Made by a program: the position numbers and the translations under genes. The notes under the pieces are model-generated. The model was not told the origin of the DNA, searched no databases, and saw only the letters and a program-made list of their open reading frames with translations. Below are positions 51,113 to 60,740 of a stretch of DNA of 61,823 bases, in pieces (within the stretch, counting starts at the first letter, position 1; every line of letters starts with the position of its first letter). Source of the stretch: a bacterium (GTDB lineage Bacteria > 4484-113 > JAGGVC01). The stretch lies in the NCBI GenBank assembly GCA_039961635.1, contig JABRWB010000059.1:1-61823 (forward strand). The letters run 5' to 3'.

Positions 51113-53136
51113 CCTCAATTAACTCCTGGAGCCGCTTGTCGGACGCGGCGCTGGAAATGCTGAAACTTCCCGCGGGCGCGTCATTTCCGCAGGCCGTAAG
51201 CGCGTGGAATTTGCTTCCCGAATCCGATGGCCGCTACGAAACCGATGCTGCCTTGGCCCGGCTGGCGGGGGGGGGGAATCCGCTTTTGCTCACATGGTCT
51301 ATCGGCCCCGTCCAGGGCTTCATCGCGCAGGCGCGGCGCACCGCGGATTTATGGGCGGGGAGCATGATCCTTTCCACGCTGGCGGGCGAAGCGGCAATGG
51401 TGATTGTCCGCGAGCTCGGCCCCTGGGCGATCGCATTTCCTTCTATGCGCAACCAGCCGGCGCTTGAAAAATGGCTGTCGAACAACTTTGACGGTGAGGG
51501 CAAGTCCGATATCGGCTCGGATATCGCGGCGCTTCCAAACAGATTCTCGGCCGTAGTGCCCAAGGAATTGTTGGACAAATTAACCGCGCAGATGGAAGAT
51601 TCAGTCCGGCAGGCTTGGAAGGCTATTGTCGACAGAGCGGCGAATTACATCCGCAACTGCGGTTTCCTGCTTGAAATGAGCGTTTTGGATCGCCAGATTC
51701 CCTCCCAGTTTCAGATAAGCTGGAGCGCCGTTCCTCTGCAAACCGATTACTCAAAGTCTAACGAGGCCGCGGCGTCCGCGTTCAATGCGATGAGGGCGGG
51801 AAGGCCGTTTATCCAGATATCCGAACCCGGAACGAAGTGCTTTTTGTGCGGCGAGCGCACCGCACTTAACCACGGTGGCGAAAAAGATTCAGAAGCATGG
51901 CAAGCCCTTTCGTTAAAGGACAAGAGCAAGGGTTTCTTCCGAAAGGGCAAAAAGGAGGGCTTGTGCGCGGTCTGCCTGGCGAAGCGCGTTTTTCCCATCG
52001 GCGGGGACGGCGATGCGTTTGCCTTTCCTTCAACCCACGAGATTTCGCTTGGCGATTTCCGCTCGCAACTCGGAAAGGCCATCAGGGATAGCGATGAATT
52101 GCGCCAGGCATACGGCAAATTCCGCGCCGCGCTTGAACGGGCGGACGAAAAGTTGGACGAACCCGCCATTGTCCGTTGCCGCGGGAATTGCGAATCCGAG
52201 GACGGGCGGGGCGTAAATGCGACCTGGTTTCTCCGGGAATTTCCTACTGAAGCCAAAGAAGCAGAATCGGCGCGCCAGGAATTCGAGAGATCGCTGAAAG
52301 CGCAAAGCGTGCCTTTTCCGTCCGGCTATTACGCGATCCTCCTGATGGACGGCGACAATGTAGGCAAGCTGTTGCGCGGCTCCGGCAATTCAAACGGATT
52401 GGCCGAGCGCCACGCAAAGTTTTCGTCCGCGCTCAACAACTTTGCGCTGAAAATGGTTCCGGGGATTGTGAGGCGGCATCTCGGCCACCTTGTTTACGCC
52501 GGGGGCGATGATGTTCTTGCGTTTCTTCCCGCGGCTTCCGCGCTTGATTGTTGCGCGGAACTTGCCTTGTCGTATCGGGAAGGCCTTGAATTCGCGGGGC
52601 CGGACGCCACCATTTCGGCCGCGATAATTTTCCCACATGCTTTGTCCCCGGTCGGCCCACTCCTGACGGAGACTCATCGCCTGCTTGACGGATACGCAAA
52701 GGACGAGCTTAAGCGCAATGCCCTGGCCTTCCAGGTCATGCAGCGCAACGGCATCCGTGCAAAAGGCGGTTTCAAGTTCGTGGAATGCGACGGCCAGCCG
52801 GACTGGTTTGAGAAACTGCGCAAAGTGAGGTCCGAATTGGGCGCGCGGCTGGGCTCCACCAAGCTTTATTCCATAATCGAGCTTGCGGAGCAGCTGACGG
52901 GGGAAAACGTCTCCGACGGAATCGGCGAAGCGGCGCTAAGCGCGCTTGTGCTGCACTCGGTATCCAAAAGCGGCCTGCTCGGAGGCGGGGAGCGCGGCGA
53001 TTCTAAAGATAAGAGCATTGCCCTGCGCGTTTCGGAATTGCTCCTTCCGTTCGTGATACATCGAAAGACCGAAGTCCTCAAACTTGCCCGCTTTCTTGCG
53101 ATGAATGAAATGCGCGTGCAGGAGGAAAATAAATGA
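51109..53136 (+). CDS. cmr2: Cas10/Cmr2, cyclase-active and without an HD domain
   Basis: This large subunit (675 residues) makes cyclic oligoadenylate when the complex binds target RNA. WSIGPVQGFIAQARRTADLW begins already near residue 63, where Cmr2 with an HD nuclease has another 150-200 residues, so the HD domain is missing. A zinc finger uses Cys 244/247 (CFLCGER) and Cys 286/289 (GLCAVCL). LLMDGDNVGKLL and the catalytic loop YAGGDDVLAF (GGDD at 465-468) are intact. A run of ten G (51267-51276) encodes Gly 54-56 and could slip. It overlaps cmr1 and cmr3 by 4 bp each. Confidence 0.95.
   Translation: MTSINSWSRLSDAALEMLKLPAGASFPQAVSAWNLLPESDGRYETDAALARLAGGGNPLLLTWSIGPVQGFIAQARRTADLWAGSMILSTLAGEAAMVIVRELGPWAIAFPSMRNQPALEKWLSNNFDGEGKSDIGSDIAALPNRFSAVVPKELLDKLTAQMEDSVRQAWKAIVDRAANYIRNCGFLLEMSVLDRQIPSQFQISWSAVPLQTDYSKSNEAAASAFNAMRAGRPFIQISEPGTKCFLCGERTALNHGGEKDSEAWQALSLKDKSKGFFRKGKKEGLCAVCLAKRVFPIGGDGDAFAFPSTHEISLGDFRSQLGKAIRDSDELRQAYGKFRAALERADEKLDEPAIVRCRGNCESEDGRGVNATWFLREFPTEAKEAESARQEFERSLKAQSVPFPSGYYAILLMDGDNVGKLLRGSGNSNGLAERHAKFSSALNNFALKMVPGIVRRHLGHLVYAGGDDVLAFLPAASALDCCAELALSYREGLEFAGPDATISAAIIFPHALSPVGPLLTETHRLLDGYAKDELKRNALAFQVMQRNGIRAKGGFKFVECDGQPDWFEKLRKVRSELGARLGSTKLYSIIELAEQLTGENVSDGIGEAALSALVLHSVSKSGLLGGGERGDSKDKSIALRVSELLLPFVIHRKTEVLKLARFLAMNEMRVQEENK
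51267..51276 (+). repeat. Ten-base poly-G tract in cas10
   Basis: Ten consecutive G lie at codons 53-56 of cmr2. As assembled, the frame is open. Gain or loss of one G would end the protein shortly after residue 57. Tracts of this length are known hot spots for slipped-strand mutation in other bacteria. Confidence 0.85.
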
Positions 53137-54224
53137 AAAACTATTCGCTTGTGCCCGAAGACGTGCTTTTTTTCCGGGACGGCAAGCCCTTCGCCAATTT
53201 CCAGAAGAGCCTGTTCCCGCCTTCCCCGCAGACCGTCTACGGCGCGCTGCAGGCCGTTTTGCTGTATCAATGGTGCAACGACAACGGGATTTCGGGCGAT
53301 ATACGCAAAGTTGTTAATGATAAACGCGGCCCGGATTCCTACCACAATCTGGTTGTGCGAGGACCGTGGCTTGAAGCTGATGGAAAGGGCGATCTGTTTC
53401 CCTGTCCGGCGGATCTGTGGCTTGAATTTAAATCCGGCGAAAACAGAAAAAAAGTCCTGGCCGCGCATTTTGCCAAACCGTCCGATGGAGATGGCGTCGG
53501 CTTTCGTTCGGACAGATTTTGCGGCGCCGTCTGTGCAAGTTCTTCCGCAAAGCAGCCGGACGGCTGGTGGATTGATTACGCGGGTCTGTCGGCTTGGGCG
53601 AAAGGGGAACATCCTTCGCCGGAAAGCTTTGTTCACTCCGACGAGCTATGGACTTTCGAGCCGAGGGTGGGGATAGAAATATCCCCGAATATCGGCAAAG
53701 TTGAGGATTCCGTGCTTTTCGGCGTCGAGTTTGCGCGCCCGCTGAAGAAAACGGATTTACGCATTCGCGTGGACTGCTCGGAGGATCTTCCCGAAAACGG
53801 AATAATCCGACTCGGCGGCGAAGGACGGACGGTCTCCGTTGAACGCGCGGCGTCGCCGTCCTCGTTTCCGAGCGCTTCGGTCGATGCGAAAAAGCTGAAG
53901 CTGGCGCTTGTCACCCCCGCGATTTTCGAACATCCGCTGGGCATATTCCCGCGCGATTTCGACTCGAGCACCGGCGAATTTGTGCTGGCGGGCGTCGCAC
54001 TGAAACTTGTTTCGGTTGCGGGCGGCGGATACATAACTTGCGGCGGCTGGGACGGCGCAAGTGGGGCTCCAACCGTTTTGCGCCGCGCGGTCAGGCCGGG
54101 CACCGTTTACTTTTGCGAGCTTTTAAGCGGTGATCCAAATTCACTGCTTCAAGCAAAGTTCACCGATTATCCCGAAGATGCAAAAAAAGGTTTTGGCACT
54201 TTGGCCATAGGAGAGTGGAAATGA
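53133..54224 (+). CDS. cmr3: Cmr3 (Cas5-group subunit)
   Basis: This 363-residue subunit caps the 5' handle of the crRNA next to Cas10. It shows VPEDVLFFRDGKPFANFQKSLFPPSPQTVYGALQ at the N-terminus, the hallmark of Cmr3, and a C-terminal glycine-rich RAMP loop (GGGYITCGGWD). It overlaps cmr2 by 4 bp (ATGA) and cmr4 by 4 bp. The length is normal for the family. Confidence 0.93.
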   Translation: MKNYSLVPEDVLFFRDGKPFANFQKSLFPPSPQTVYGALQAVLLYQWCNDNGISGDIRKVVNDKRGPDSYHNLVVRGPWLEADGKGDLFPCPADLWLEFKSGENRKKVLAAHFAKPSDGDGVGFRSDRFCGAVCASSSAKQPDGWWIDYAGLSAWAKGEHPSPESFVHSDELWTFEPRVGIEISPNIGKVEDSVLFGVEFARPLKKTDLRIRVDCSEDLPENGIIRLGGEGRTVSVERAASPSSFPSASVDAKKLKLALVTPAIFEHPLGIFPRDFDSSTGEFVLAGVALKLVSVAGGGYITCGGWDGASGAPTVLRRAVRPGTVYFCELLSGDPNSLLQAKFTDYPEDAKKGFGTLAIGEWK

Positions 54225-55060
54225 AATACAGGGATCTTGCAATGCTCGGACTTTACGCCGAGACATCCATGCATTGCGGCGACGAGGGCAGCTCCGGTTT
54301 TATAGATATGCCCGTCCAGCGCGAAAAGCACACCGAGTATCCGGTCATCCCCGGCTCCACCTTGAAGGGGGTCTTGCGCGCGGAATACCATGACGATAAG
54401 GGCGAAAGCGGCGCCGCTGCTGTTTTCGGCTCTAAGGACGGCAAGGGCGGAATCTGCGTCGCGGACGGTATGCTCGTCGCCTTTCCCGTGCGCTCGCTTC
54501 TTGAGCCGTTCTTCTGGGTGACCTGCCCCTATGCTCTGGAGCGGTTCGCCCGCATCGCCGCGCGTTACGGAGTTGCAGCGCCCGCCGTTCCCGCCATTGC
54601 GGATGACAACGCGCTCGTCTGTCGAGGCGCGGCACGCGATATCAGCCTCGAAGACTCGCTCGTCAGTGCACAGCCGGGGCTTCCCGAGGGCATTGTGAAT
54701 TCAGTGTCGGCGCTGCTTCCGTCGGACGAAGCCTTCAATTACGTCAGGGAAGCGCTCAATACCCGGCTGCTGGCCGTAAGCGACCTTGTGTTCCGCGATT
54801 TGGTCAAAACCGCAACAGACGTCGTGACGCGCGTAAGGATAGATCAGGAAAAGGGCACAGTGGCGAGGGGAGCGTTGTTCAACCAGGAGCTTGTTCCGTC
54901 CGACGCGATTTTCGTAAGCTCGCTGCGCGGCCGCAGCGACGCCGACGTGGACGCGTATTTCAAGTGGTTCGGCGGGCATAAGTTGATACGCATCGGCGCG
55001 GACGAGACTATCGGCCGCGGCATTACCCACGTTTCGCTTAAAAATGGAGGTATGAACTGA
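54221..55060 (+). CDS. cmr4: Cmr4 (Cas7 backbone subunit, target-RNA nuclease)
   Basis: Copies of this 279-residue protein form the helical backbone on the crRNA and cut the bound target RNA every 6 nt. Asp 29 in SGFIDMPVQREKH corresponds to the catalytic Asp of the family. VIPGSTLKGVLRAE and ADETIGRGITHVSL are the usual first and last motifs. I chose ATG 54221, which follows AGGAGA and overlaps the cmr3 stop; a GTG 6 nt upstream is less likely. RNA cutting should therefore be intact even though DNA cutting by Cas10 is not expected. Confidence 0.94.
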   Translation: MKYRDLAMLGLYAETSMHCGDEGSSGFIDMPVQREKHTEYPVIPGSTLKGVLRAEYHDDKGESGAAAVFGSKDGKGGICVADGMLVAFPVRSLLEPFFWVTCPYALERFARIAARYGVAAPAVPAIADDNALVCRGAARDISLEDSLVSAQPGLPEGIVNSVSALLPSDEAFNYVREALNTRLLAVSDLVFRDLVKTATDVVTRVRIDQEKGTVARGALFNQELVPSDAIFVSSLRGRSDADVDAYFKWFGGHKLIRIGADETIGRGITHVSLKNGGMN

Positions 55061-55461
55061 TGCCGCAGACATTGCTTCAGAAGCGGGCTGCCTTTGCATA
55101 TGCAAAGGTATCCGCTATTTCCGGGGCCGGGCAGCCAAGAGAAAAGGATTTCAGAACGCGCTTGTTGGATCTCGGTACGCAGCTTCACACAAACGGGCTT
55201 GGGCAGACGGCGGCGTTTTATAAATCAAAGGCGGATAATGAAAGCGGCAGTTACCGGGAAACACTTGCCTGGTTGAGAGAGTGGCTTGCCGATCCGGAAC
55301 GCAGGATATTCGAGAATCCCCAAGGACGCGACTTATTGCAGCTGATCACGTCTTCCGATGCCGAGGCATACCGCAAAGCCAGTGTTGAAGCGAAGGAAAT
55401 CGCGCTCTGGTTCAAGCGGTTCGCGGAAGCAATGCTGCATAGCGGCCAAGGAGGAGACTGA
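55060..55461 (+). CDS. cmr5: Cmr5 (small subunit)
   Basis: This all-helical 133-residue subunit forms the inner filament of the complex with the end of Cas10. It starts with QKRAAFAYAKVSAI, then DFRTRLLDLGTQLHTNGLGQTAAFYKS, the most conserved part, and ends with AYRKASVEAKEIALWFKRFAEA. It shares one base with both the cmr4 stop and the cmr6 start. Confidence 0.93.
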   Translation: MPQTLLQKRAAFAYAKVSAISGAGQPREKDFRTRLLDLGTQLHTNGLGQTAAFYKSKADNESGSYRETLAWLREWLADPERRIFENPQGRDLLQLITSSDAEAYRKASVEAKEIALWFKRFAEAMLHSGQGGD

Positions 55462-56564
55462 TGCCGTTCAACCTTCCGATGCCCGCTGACATCAATAGTC
55501 ATGCAGAGCCGGTGCTTACGGGCAGCAATGGTTACCGGTTGGCGAACCGGTCGTTGATCCACGACTGCTACCTGCACACCTGGGGCGAGGGCTGGACATT
55601 GGGTACAGGCGAAGGCGAAGGCAAGTCCGGATTCCACCACTCCTTCGCTTCGAAATTTAACAATGGGATGGACCAAAGCTTCGGCAGGTTTATCAGGCGC
55701 CGCTCCGCCGCGCTGCGGGCCGCCGGATACTTGCCCGTTTCGGCGAAGCTCAAGTCCCGCCTGGTGCTCGGCCTCGGCCTAGACCATCCCACCGAGCTTG
55801 GATTCATGCTCGACCGGATGACCGGATGCCCGTACATCCCCGCCTCGTCCGTCAAGGGCTTTCTTCGCGCCAACGCAAAACCCGCCGGCTGGTCAAGTGC
55901 CGCCATTGACGCTTCCTTCGGTCCGCTTCTCGGCGACGGCAATCAAGATGCAGCGCGCGGCAAGCTCTCTTTCGCGGACGCTTTCCCGGACAAATGGCCG
56001 GAGCTGGAAGTGGATGTTCTTACGCCGCACTACGGCCCCTATTACATGCCTTCCGGAAACCGAATCCCCGCCCCCGGCGACTGGTTCGACCCGGTGCCCA
56101 GCACCTTCCTGACCGTGAAGAAAGGCGGAGTCTGGACGTTCTGGTACAGGCCGCAGCGGGACTTCCACCCCCCCTCGCCGTTACCGGAGCTGTTTGCCGC
56201 CGCGTTCGCGGCCCAGGGCGTCGGCGCAAAGAAATGCGCCGGCTACGGCTGGTTCGAAATTGCGCAAAATGCATCCTCCGTCAATCCATCGAGTGCCGCT
56301 CCGGCCTCGGCGAACCTGGAGACCTTCGACCTGGCTGCCGCCGACGAAGATTCCATAAAAATGCTTTTCCGCAAGGAGTGCAGGGATCAATCCTCCCCCG
56401 GAAGCGACGTTGAGCTTGCCAGGCGGATTGCGGCTGAACGCCCGGATGTCGTCGCGGTGTGGAAGGAGGAATTTGACCGAAAGACCAAGCCGGAAAGCCG
56501 CGACAAAACGACCTTTTCAATGCTTGTGAAGCGCGTTCCAAGCCTTGATCCCGGCGGCTTATAA
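55461..56564 (+). CDS. cmr6: Cmr6 (Cas7-group subunit)
   Basis: This 367-residue subunit sits at the crRNA 3' end of the backbone. LKSRLVLGLGLDHPTELGFMLDRMTGCPYIPASSVKGFLRA is the RAMP core (residues about 95-135), and AAFAAQGVGAKKCAGYGWFE near 265 is the closing glycine loop. A charged tail of about 80 residues (290-367) extends past the domain. It is the last gene of the operon; the leader of array 2 starts 68 bp after its stop. Confidence 0.92.
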   Translation: MPFNLPMPADINSHAEPVLTGSNGYRLANRSLIHDCYLHTWGEGWTLGTGEGEGKSGFHHSFASKFNNGMDQSFGRFIRRRSAALRAAGYLPVSAKLKSRLVLGLGLDHPTELGFMLDRMTGCPYIPASSVKGFLRANAKPAGWSSAAIDASFGPLLGDGNQDAARGKLSFADAFPDKWPELEVDVLTPHYGPYYMPSGNRIPAPGDWFDPVPSTFLTVKKGGVWTFWYRPQRDFHPPSPLPELFAAAFAAQGVGAKKCAGYGWFEIAQNASSVNPSSAAPASANLETFDLAAADEDSIKMLFRKECRDQSSPGSDVELARRIAAERPDVVAVWKEEFDRKTKPESRDKTTFSMLVKRVPSLDPGGL

Positions 56565-56631
56565 CCGTTGCTCGCGGGCGCAAGCCCCGGCGTACCTTGA
56601 AAACCGGCATTTTGGGCGCTTGATTCGGCGT

Positions 56632-56824
56632 CAAGTAACCTCCAAAACCCCGAAAATGCCGGGAGGTTACTTGGATGAGGCATGAGCCCGCATCGCTGCT
56701 GGATTCCGCGACAACCGGAGCCGCCTGAAAGTGATATTATAATATCGCTTTTTCGGCAGCCCGCGGGAGGTTACTTGCATAAGCCGTTTTGTGCTAATAT
56801 TGATGCGGGCCCGCGAAAAGGTAA
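56632..56824 (+). promoter_or_regulatory. Leader of CRISPR array 2
   Basis: CAAGTAACCTCC (56632-56643) forms a perfect 12-bp inverted repeat with GGAGGTTACTTG (56662-56673), and a third copy lies at 56766-56777. The region ends with GGTAA before the first repeat, as in leader 1. A perfect TATAAT is at 56738-56743 and TAATAT at 56795-56800; either could start the array transcript. Between the shared elements the two leaders differ, so conservation is confined to these motifs. Confidence 0.82.
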
Positions 56825-59800
56825 GTCGCGCGCGACCTTCTCCCCTTTTGGGGTTTGAAACGTTACATCGCCGACAAGCGATGTACCGATATGCTGCAAT
56901 CCGTCGCGCGCGACCTTCTCCCCTTTTGGGGTTTGAAACACGGTTACGAGCCGGGGCTGGTCAGGGGCGATATCGACATTGTCGCGCGCGACCTTCTCCC
57001 CTTTTGGGGTTTGAAACTCTTCGGCGGGGGGAGGAAGGAGCCTCCCACCGTTAAGTCGCGCGCGACCTTCTCCCCTTTTGGGGTTTGAAACCGCCTCGCC
57101 AAATCGCTTCGTCTACTCGCAACCATAATCCCGCCGCGGGGTCGCGCGCGACCTTCTCCCCTTTTGGGGTTTGAAACTTCTGGAGCGACTTTACCGCGCT
57201 TTCGGTTTTGGGGCCGAAATCCCCGTCGCGCGCGACCTTCTCCCCTTTTGGGGTTTGAAACCCCGTTGGGCATATGGAAACTCTGCCAAATCTTCGATAC
57301 TCTGTCGCGCGCGACCTTCTCCCCTTTTGGGGTTTGAAACGAAGATTGCCCACGACATCATCCGCCGCCGGATTCCACTCCGGGTCGCGCGCGACCTTCT
57401 CCCCTTTTGGGGTTTGAAACGTTACCGGCGCGCCCGCTCCGTATCCGTGGTGAAGATATCCCGTCAGTCGCGCGCGACCTTCTCCCCTTTTGGGGTTTGA
57501 AACCCACTCAACATTTCGGCCTCTGATATGATGGCCTGCATAGCCATCGTCGCGCGCGACCTTCTCCCCTTTTGGGGTTTGAAACGCAGGCGAAGCAAAA
57601 GCGCTCGCCTTCCGGCGCTTCGGCTTGTCGCGCGCGACCTTCTCCCCTTTTGGGGTTTGAAACGGCGAGCATGGCACGAGCTACTCAATCGGCTGGGTGT
57701 TTACGGGCGCGTCGCGCGCGACCTTCTCCCCTTTTGGGGTTTGAAACCGCCTTCGTTAGACGATCACCGTATTGTTTACGGTAATCGTCGCGCGCGACCT
57801 TCTCCCCTTTTGGGGTTTGAAACGGCCCAGGGGAGAGCGTGGTATGGAGAAGAACCCGAACTACGGTCGCGCGCGACCTTCTCCCCTTTTGGGGTTTGAA
57901 ACGCCTTCTTTATATTCGAAGCCGTAAACTGCGCGGCAAGCGGCAGTCGCGCGCGACCTTCTCCCCTTTTGGGGTTTGAAACTGACCCAGAGCGTCATAC
58001 GCGCTTCCTCTTTTCCTCGCCGTCAGTCGCGCGCGACCTTCTCCCCTTTTGGGGTTTGAAACGCAAGACGGGAGTCGAGAGGCTTCAGGAACTCGACCCG
58101 TCGCGCGCGACCTTCTCCCCTTTTGGGGTTTGAAACATACATCTGCACCACGTATAATCTCATCTCCTCCAACTCTATCAGTCGCGCGCGACCTTCTCCC
58201 CTTTTGGGGTTTGAAACCGAGAAGCGTTTCGACACCCTTCCGCCGCCGCCCTAGCCGCCTGTCGGTCGCGCGCGACCTTCTCCCCTTTTGGGGTTTGAAA
58301 CCCGTCTGTAGTCTGGTCCCCAACCTTGAGGCTGGGGACAATGTCGCGCGCGACCTTCTCCCCTTTTGGGGTTTGAAACAAAATGCTGTCGCCCTCGATT
58401 CCGAAATCAAAGTCATCCACCTGCAGTCGCGCGCGACCTTCTCCCCTTTTGGGGTTTGAAACGGGGGCAAAATCACCAACACCGGCTTATCCATCTTTCA
58501 CCTGTCGCGCGCGACCTTCTCCCCTTTTGGGGTTTGAAACCATCACTCACACACCCCGGAAACTGCTCGCCCAAACGAATTGCAGTCGCGCGCGACCTTC
58601 TCCCCTTTTGGGGTTTGAAACTCAACCGGACGTATCTCACCGCCGTGCGCGAAAACGAGTCTCCCTACGTCGCGCGCGACCTTCTCCCCTTTTGGGGTTT
58701 GAAACTTCATTAAAGAGTTTCATATGCGAAGTTCAACTTACGAGTCGCGCGCGACCTTCTCCCCTTTTGGGGTTTGAAACTGACCCTGTAGCCCATGCCC
58801 GACAGGAGCCTGGCCGCAGCTTCGGCCGTCGCGCGCGACCTTCTCCCCTTTTGGGGTTTGAAACGTCAGACATGACCGGCGGGACCTCGCGATGGGCTAG
58901 TCCATCGTCGCGCGCGACCTTCTCCCCTTTTGGGGTTTGAAACGCTCTTGTTCGCCAATTCCGTAAAGAGGATGTTGTCAAGGGAAGTCGCGCGCGACCT
59001 TCTCCCCTTTTGGGGTTTGAAACGGGTATAAAAGGCGAACCAAGTCCTTACTCACTTGGCGAGGAGCGGTCGCGCGCGACCTTCTCCCCTTTTGGGGTTT
59101 GAAACTTAGGGTCGAGAAACACCCTCGATCCGTATGCGGGGTGCGCGTCGCGCGCGACCTTCTCCCCTTTTGGGGTTTGAAACGCAAAAGAACCAGTAAA
59201 ACCCCCGGAAAAAGAATCAACAGAACGTCGCGCGCGACCTTCTCCCCTTTTGGGGTTTGAAACCATACAATGGTGGAGCGAACCACCAAAACTTCAAATT
59301 CCACCTTGTCGCGCGCGACCTTCTCCCCTTTTGGGGTTTGAAACCTTAATCCCGCAGGCGGAGAAGAAGTCGCGCTCCTCAGGGCAGGGGTCGCGCGCGA
59401 CCTTCTCCCCTTTTGGGGTTTGAAACTTCAACGTACCAATGCGGTTGGTCAGCAATGCCGCCAGGCCCCAACAAGTCGCGCGCGACCTTCTCCCCTTTTG
59501 GGGTTTGAAACTACATGTAATCCCCCCCGAGTCGACGGGGCGCCATTGTGGCGAGTCGCGCGCGACCTTCTCCCCTTTTGGGGTTTGAAACTTCTTCCCG
59601 TTCACGCGGGACTCGAACGCCGAGAGGATCCGGGTCGCGCGCGACCTTCTCCCCTTTTGGGGTTTGAAACCGGCCAACGGGATGACCCCGTGGGGTACGC
59701 CGATTCCGCAACGTCGCGCGCGACCTTCTCCCCTCTTGGGGTTTGAAACAACCGTGTCGAGGTCGGCCAGCAGCCCGATTTCAACTTCCTGGTCGCGCGC

Positions 59801-60711
59801 GACCTTCTCCCCTTTTGGGGTTTGAAACGCGGCGACCAGAGTTCGGCATAACCGAACCAAGACCCTATACGGTCGCGCGCGACCTTCTCCCCTTTTGGGG
59901 TTTGAAACTAAAAGAGGGATCAATTCGGACAACCTGTCGTATGCCAATGTCGCGCGCGACCTTCTCCCCTTTTGGGGTTTGAAACGTACCGCCGCAGCAC
60001 GGCACGCATCCGCTCGCGCTCCATTTCCGTCGCGCGCGACCTTCTCCCCTTTTGGGGTTTGAAACGAACCAATCCGGCAGCTCCCCCCCGTCTTCGGCGG
60101 TATACCATACAGTCGCGCGCGACCTTCTCCCCTTTTGGGGTTTGAAACGTGCACCTTATATGCGCTCATATTTGGATTAAATAGCGTCGCGCGCGACCTT
60201 CTCCCCTTTTGGGGTTTGAAACGGATAAACCATTTCTGTTTCCCTCGCCACTCGACCTCTTCCCAAATGTCGCGCGCGACCTTCTCCCCTTTTGGGGTTT
60301 GAAACCGACGAATAACACGCCAGCATCGTGCGCACGTTTGATTCAAAGTGTCGCGCGCGACCTTCTCCCCTTTTGGGGTTTGAAACTGTCTTACCCCCTG
60401 AATATGAGCGAGAATTGCAACAACACCAAACTTTTTAGTCGCGCGCGACCTTCTCCCCTTTTGGGGTTTGAAACCCGCTTCCCGCTCATTCTTGACGGCC
60501 TCCCAGTCGTCAATGTATTGTCGCGCGCGACCTTCTCCCCTTTTGGGGTTTGAAACGCGAAGCTAATCCCGCATCGGGCGCACGCAGTGCGCCCCTACAA
60601 TGTCGCGCGCGACCTTCTCCCCTTTTGGGGTTTGAAACTGAAGCTAATCCCGCATCGGGCGCACGCAGTGCGCCCCTACAATGTCGCGCGCGACCTTCTC
60701 CCCTTTATGGG
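56825..60711 (+). CRISPR. CRISPR array 2: 48 full repeats and a broken last one
   Basis: The 37-bp repeat is that of array 1 with one fixed change: the hairpin is CCCCTTTTGGGG instead of CCCCTTTAGGGG. All copies are identical except the one at 59713 (CCCTCTTGGGG) and the broken final copy from 60683. Spacers are about 36-50 nt. The last two (60557-60601 and 60639-60682) are nearly the same and contain the dispersed palindrome. Repeats read in frame give many false open frames on both strands, which I left out. Confidence 0.98.
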
Positions 60712-60740
60712 CTAAATTCGAGTTTGATCCAGGTGAGGCT

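Noticed and set aside
59521-59530. Poly-C and poly-G runs of seven in spacers
   Set aside because: They are in non-coding spacer DNA and short; no frame effect is possible.
57051-60346. Long open frames in both directions across the CRISPR arrays with peptides such as FQTPKGEKVARD repeated many times
   Set aside because: They are translations of the 37-bp repeat, whose length and spacer sizes happen to leave frames open; there are no ribosome sites and the peptide repeats copy the DNA repeat.
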